Below are positions 6,865-7,658 of a DNA stretch of 7,658 nt, piece by piece (positions within the stretch are counted from its first letter, which is position 1; each line of letters starts with the position of its first letter). The notes beneath the pieces were generated by a model that was not told the DNA's origin, did no database searches, and saw only the letters and a list, made by a program, of their open reading frames with translations. Both the position numbers and the translations under genes were made by a program. Source of the DNA: Acetobacteraceae bacterium (GTDB lineage Bacteria > Pseudomonadota > Alphaproteobacteria > Acetobacterales > Acetobacteraceae); contig PKWQ01000078.1 of assembly GCA_003133265.1 (NCBI GenBank), forward strand, positions 1 to 7,658, in the 5' to 3' direction.

Positions 6865-6879
6865 CGTAGCTACGATAAT
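6865..6879 (+). promoter_or_regulatory. Palindrome CGTAGCTACG overlapping a GATAAT box, possible BrnA operator
   Basis: A perfect 10-base palindrome at 6865-6874 directly abuts and overlaps GATAAT (6874-6879), which resembles a -10 box, immediately before the toxin start at 6882. BrnT/BrnA systems are known to autoregulate by BrnA binding at their own promoter, so a palindrome here is a sensible operator candidate. If GATAAT is the real -10, the mRNA would be nearly leaderless. No good -35 sits 16-18 bases upstream. Confidence 0.35.
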
Positions 6880-6881
6880 TT

Positions 6882-7153
6882 ATGCGGATCACCTGCGCTG
6901 TGGCTCAACGCGCGGCGACGCTCGCAGAGGCCCCCTGGATTTCGCCGATGCGGCCGCGGTGTTCGCCGGGCTGCACGCCATGCTGGCCGACGACTGCATG
7001 GACTATGGCGACGCCCGCTACATATCCGCCGAATATCTCGGCGGTCCGCTGGTCGTTCCGGTCTGGACGCCGTGCGGAAGCGCTCGGTGCATCATCTCAG
7101 TGAGGCACGCACATGGCAAAGAAGAAAGCTGCTGGATCGAGCATCTTGGATAG
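6882..7153 (+). pseudogene. brnT: BrnT-family toxin, frameshifted remnant
   Basis: BrnT toxins are about 90-residue RelE-like ribonucleases. Here the N-terminus MRIT..AQRAATLAE is in one frame from 6882. From about 6935 the rest continues in another frame as LDFADAAAVFAGL, then MDYGDARYISAEYLGG, VVPVWTP and IISVRHAHGKEE, ending at 7151-7153. The frame break falls in the run of five C at 6931-6935 and corresponds to one lost base. Beyond the frameshift, residues usually conserved have changed: the aromatic-Asp of the opening motif is now Cys-Ala, and Arg positions in the WTPR and R-IIS segments are Cys. These accumulated changes argue for true decay rather than a single sequencing error. It overlaps the antitoxin start by 41 bases, as in intact operons of this type. 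Confidence 0.8.
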
Positions 7154-7463
7154 CGGCGACGACGCCCCGGAGCTGACGGATGCGTTCTTCGCCGCCGCCA
7201 CGGTGCGCGATGGGGGCAAGATTGTGTGCCGCGGGCGGCCGAAGCTCGCGGCGCCGAAGCAGCTGGTTACCATTCGGTTTCCGGCGGAAACGCTCGGGCG
7301 CCTGCGCGCGATGGGCCCGGGTTGGCAGGGGGTGGTGGTCAAGGCCGTGGAGAAGGAGTTGGACAACCCGACGGTGTCCAAGATGCGGTCCAAAAAGGGA
7401 ACCCCCAATGCACGCGGCTCCGGCGTCGGTGCTGTGCGCGCTCGCCGCCGGGACGTTGCGTAG
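7113..7463 (+). CDS. brnA: BrnA-family antitoxin, apparently intact
   Basis: A 116-residue protein matching the BrnA antitoxin family, which binds and neutralises BrnT and represses its own operon. Visible parts are the N-terminal toxin-contacting segment DDAPELTDAFFAAA (16-29), RGRPK (40-44), and a ribbon-helix-helix DNA-binding fold. In that fold the strand is QLVTIRF (50-56), helix A is residues 58-67, the turn is GPGW (68-71) and helix B runs to about 83. The tail from about 88 is basic and longer than usual. A TGAGG ribosome binding site at 7101-7105 lies 7 bases upstream, inside the toxin gene. There is no stop, frameshift or missing core motif. Because the toxin gene is broken, this is an orphan antitoxin and may now act only as a DNA-binding regulator. 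Confidence 0.85.
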   Translation: MAKKKAAGSSILDSGDDAPELTDAFFAAATVRDGGKIVCRGRPKLAAPKQLVTIRFPAETLGRLRAMGPGWQGVVVKAVEKELDNPTVSKMRSKKGTPNARGSGVGAVRARRRDVA

Positions 7464-7478
7464 CGGTCCCCCGTAACC

Positions 7479-7507
7479 CCCGTCTATCCCACGCGGGTAT
7501 CGACGGG
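7479..7507 (+). terminator. Hairpin after the antitoxin gene
   Basis: CCCGTC (7479-7484) and GACGGG (7502-7507) form a 6-base stem, with an inner CCC/GGG stem and the loop ACGC. It lies 15 bases past the antitoxin stop codon. The position fits a transcription terminator, but no T-run follows, so termination would have to rely on another mechanism. Confidence 0.35.
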
Positions 7508-7658
7508 CATCCTGAGAGATCGTGGGCGACGTGGGACCGAGCGGTTGGTGCCATTGTGAGTCAAAGGCCATCAAAAGGTTTGGAAAGCAGCCGAGCGCCA
7601 TCCGGAGGCTGCGTCTCTAGGGCAGAGTCCTGGGCTTGCTTTGCTTTCACCCGGAAAT
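7508..7658. other. Right-edge sequence without a recognisable gene
   Basis: I see no reading frame with protein-like composition and a ribosome binding site. A weak inverted repeat GCAGCC...GGCTGC lies at 7587-7612. A short open stretch ending at TAG (7618-7620) reads as a basic peptide but is closed upstream by a stop at 7513-7515, so it is not called. Confidence 0.4.

Noticed and set aside
7092..7601. Minus-strand 169-residue ORF opposite the antitoxin
   Set aside because: Antisense to the well-supported antitoxin, Arg/His/Pro-rich, no family pattern.
1..7658. CRISPR array, tRNA, rRNA, transposase or complete insertion sequence
   Set aside because: No regularly spaced repeats, no tRNA-like or rRNA-like stretches and no transposase motifs were seen on either strand.

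Overview
The window is GC-rich DNA with strong G/C preference at third codon positions. It is most likely from an alphaproteobacterium. The Acetobacteraceae (Rhodospirillales) are my best guess, because the pentose-phosphate gene remnants, the proteobacterial-type ROK glucokinase and the BrnT/BrnA pair fit that group. The taxonomic call is an inference from remembered family patterns, not from a search.

Layout, left to right. (a) A minus-strand gene for a conserved-looking 139-residue protein of unknown function (40-459) with a clear ribosome binding site. (b) A 555-base non-coding stretch (460-1014) with small inverted repeats and a 12-base direct repeat. (c) A shortened plus-strand major facilitator transporter (1015-1911) that lacks its N-terminus and appears to lack a further internal block. 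(d) A plus-strand pair: a full-length amylo-alpha-1,6-glucosidase / glycogen-debranching-type enzyme (2037-4208) and a ROK-family kinase resembling polyphosphate glucokinases (4254-5018). (e) Converging on these, a minus-strand glucose-6-phosphate dehydrogenase (zwf, 5061-6458). It is preceded by a 56-codon chimeric ORF (6455-6625) whose first half is the transketolase N-terminus and whose last part is the C-terminus of 6-phosphogluconate dehydrogenase. (f) A plus-strand BrnT/BrnA toxin-antitoxin locus: the toxin gene (6882-7153) is frameshifted and has lost conserved residues, while the antitoxin gene (7113-7463) looks intact. (g) A tail of about 195 bases with a hairpin and no recognisable gene.

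How the genes fit together. The debranching enzyme, the glucokinase and Zwf could form a short route from alpha-glucan branch points to glucose, glucose-6-phosphate and 6-phosphogluconolactone. The zwf gene sits in what appears to be the scar of a larger pentose-phosphate operon (tkt ... gnd-zwf). Its middle has been deleted in frame, so the operon's first start codon and ribosome binding site now feed directly into a 4-base stop/start overlap with zwf.

The main result of the hunt is that three separate loci in 7.6 kb carry deletion-type damage: the transporter, the tkt/gnd fusion and the brnT frameshift. The metabolic genes beside them look intact. I saw no CRISPR array, tRNA, rRNA or complete insertion sequence.
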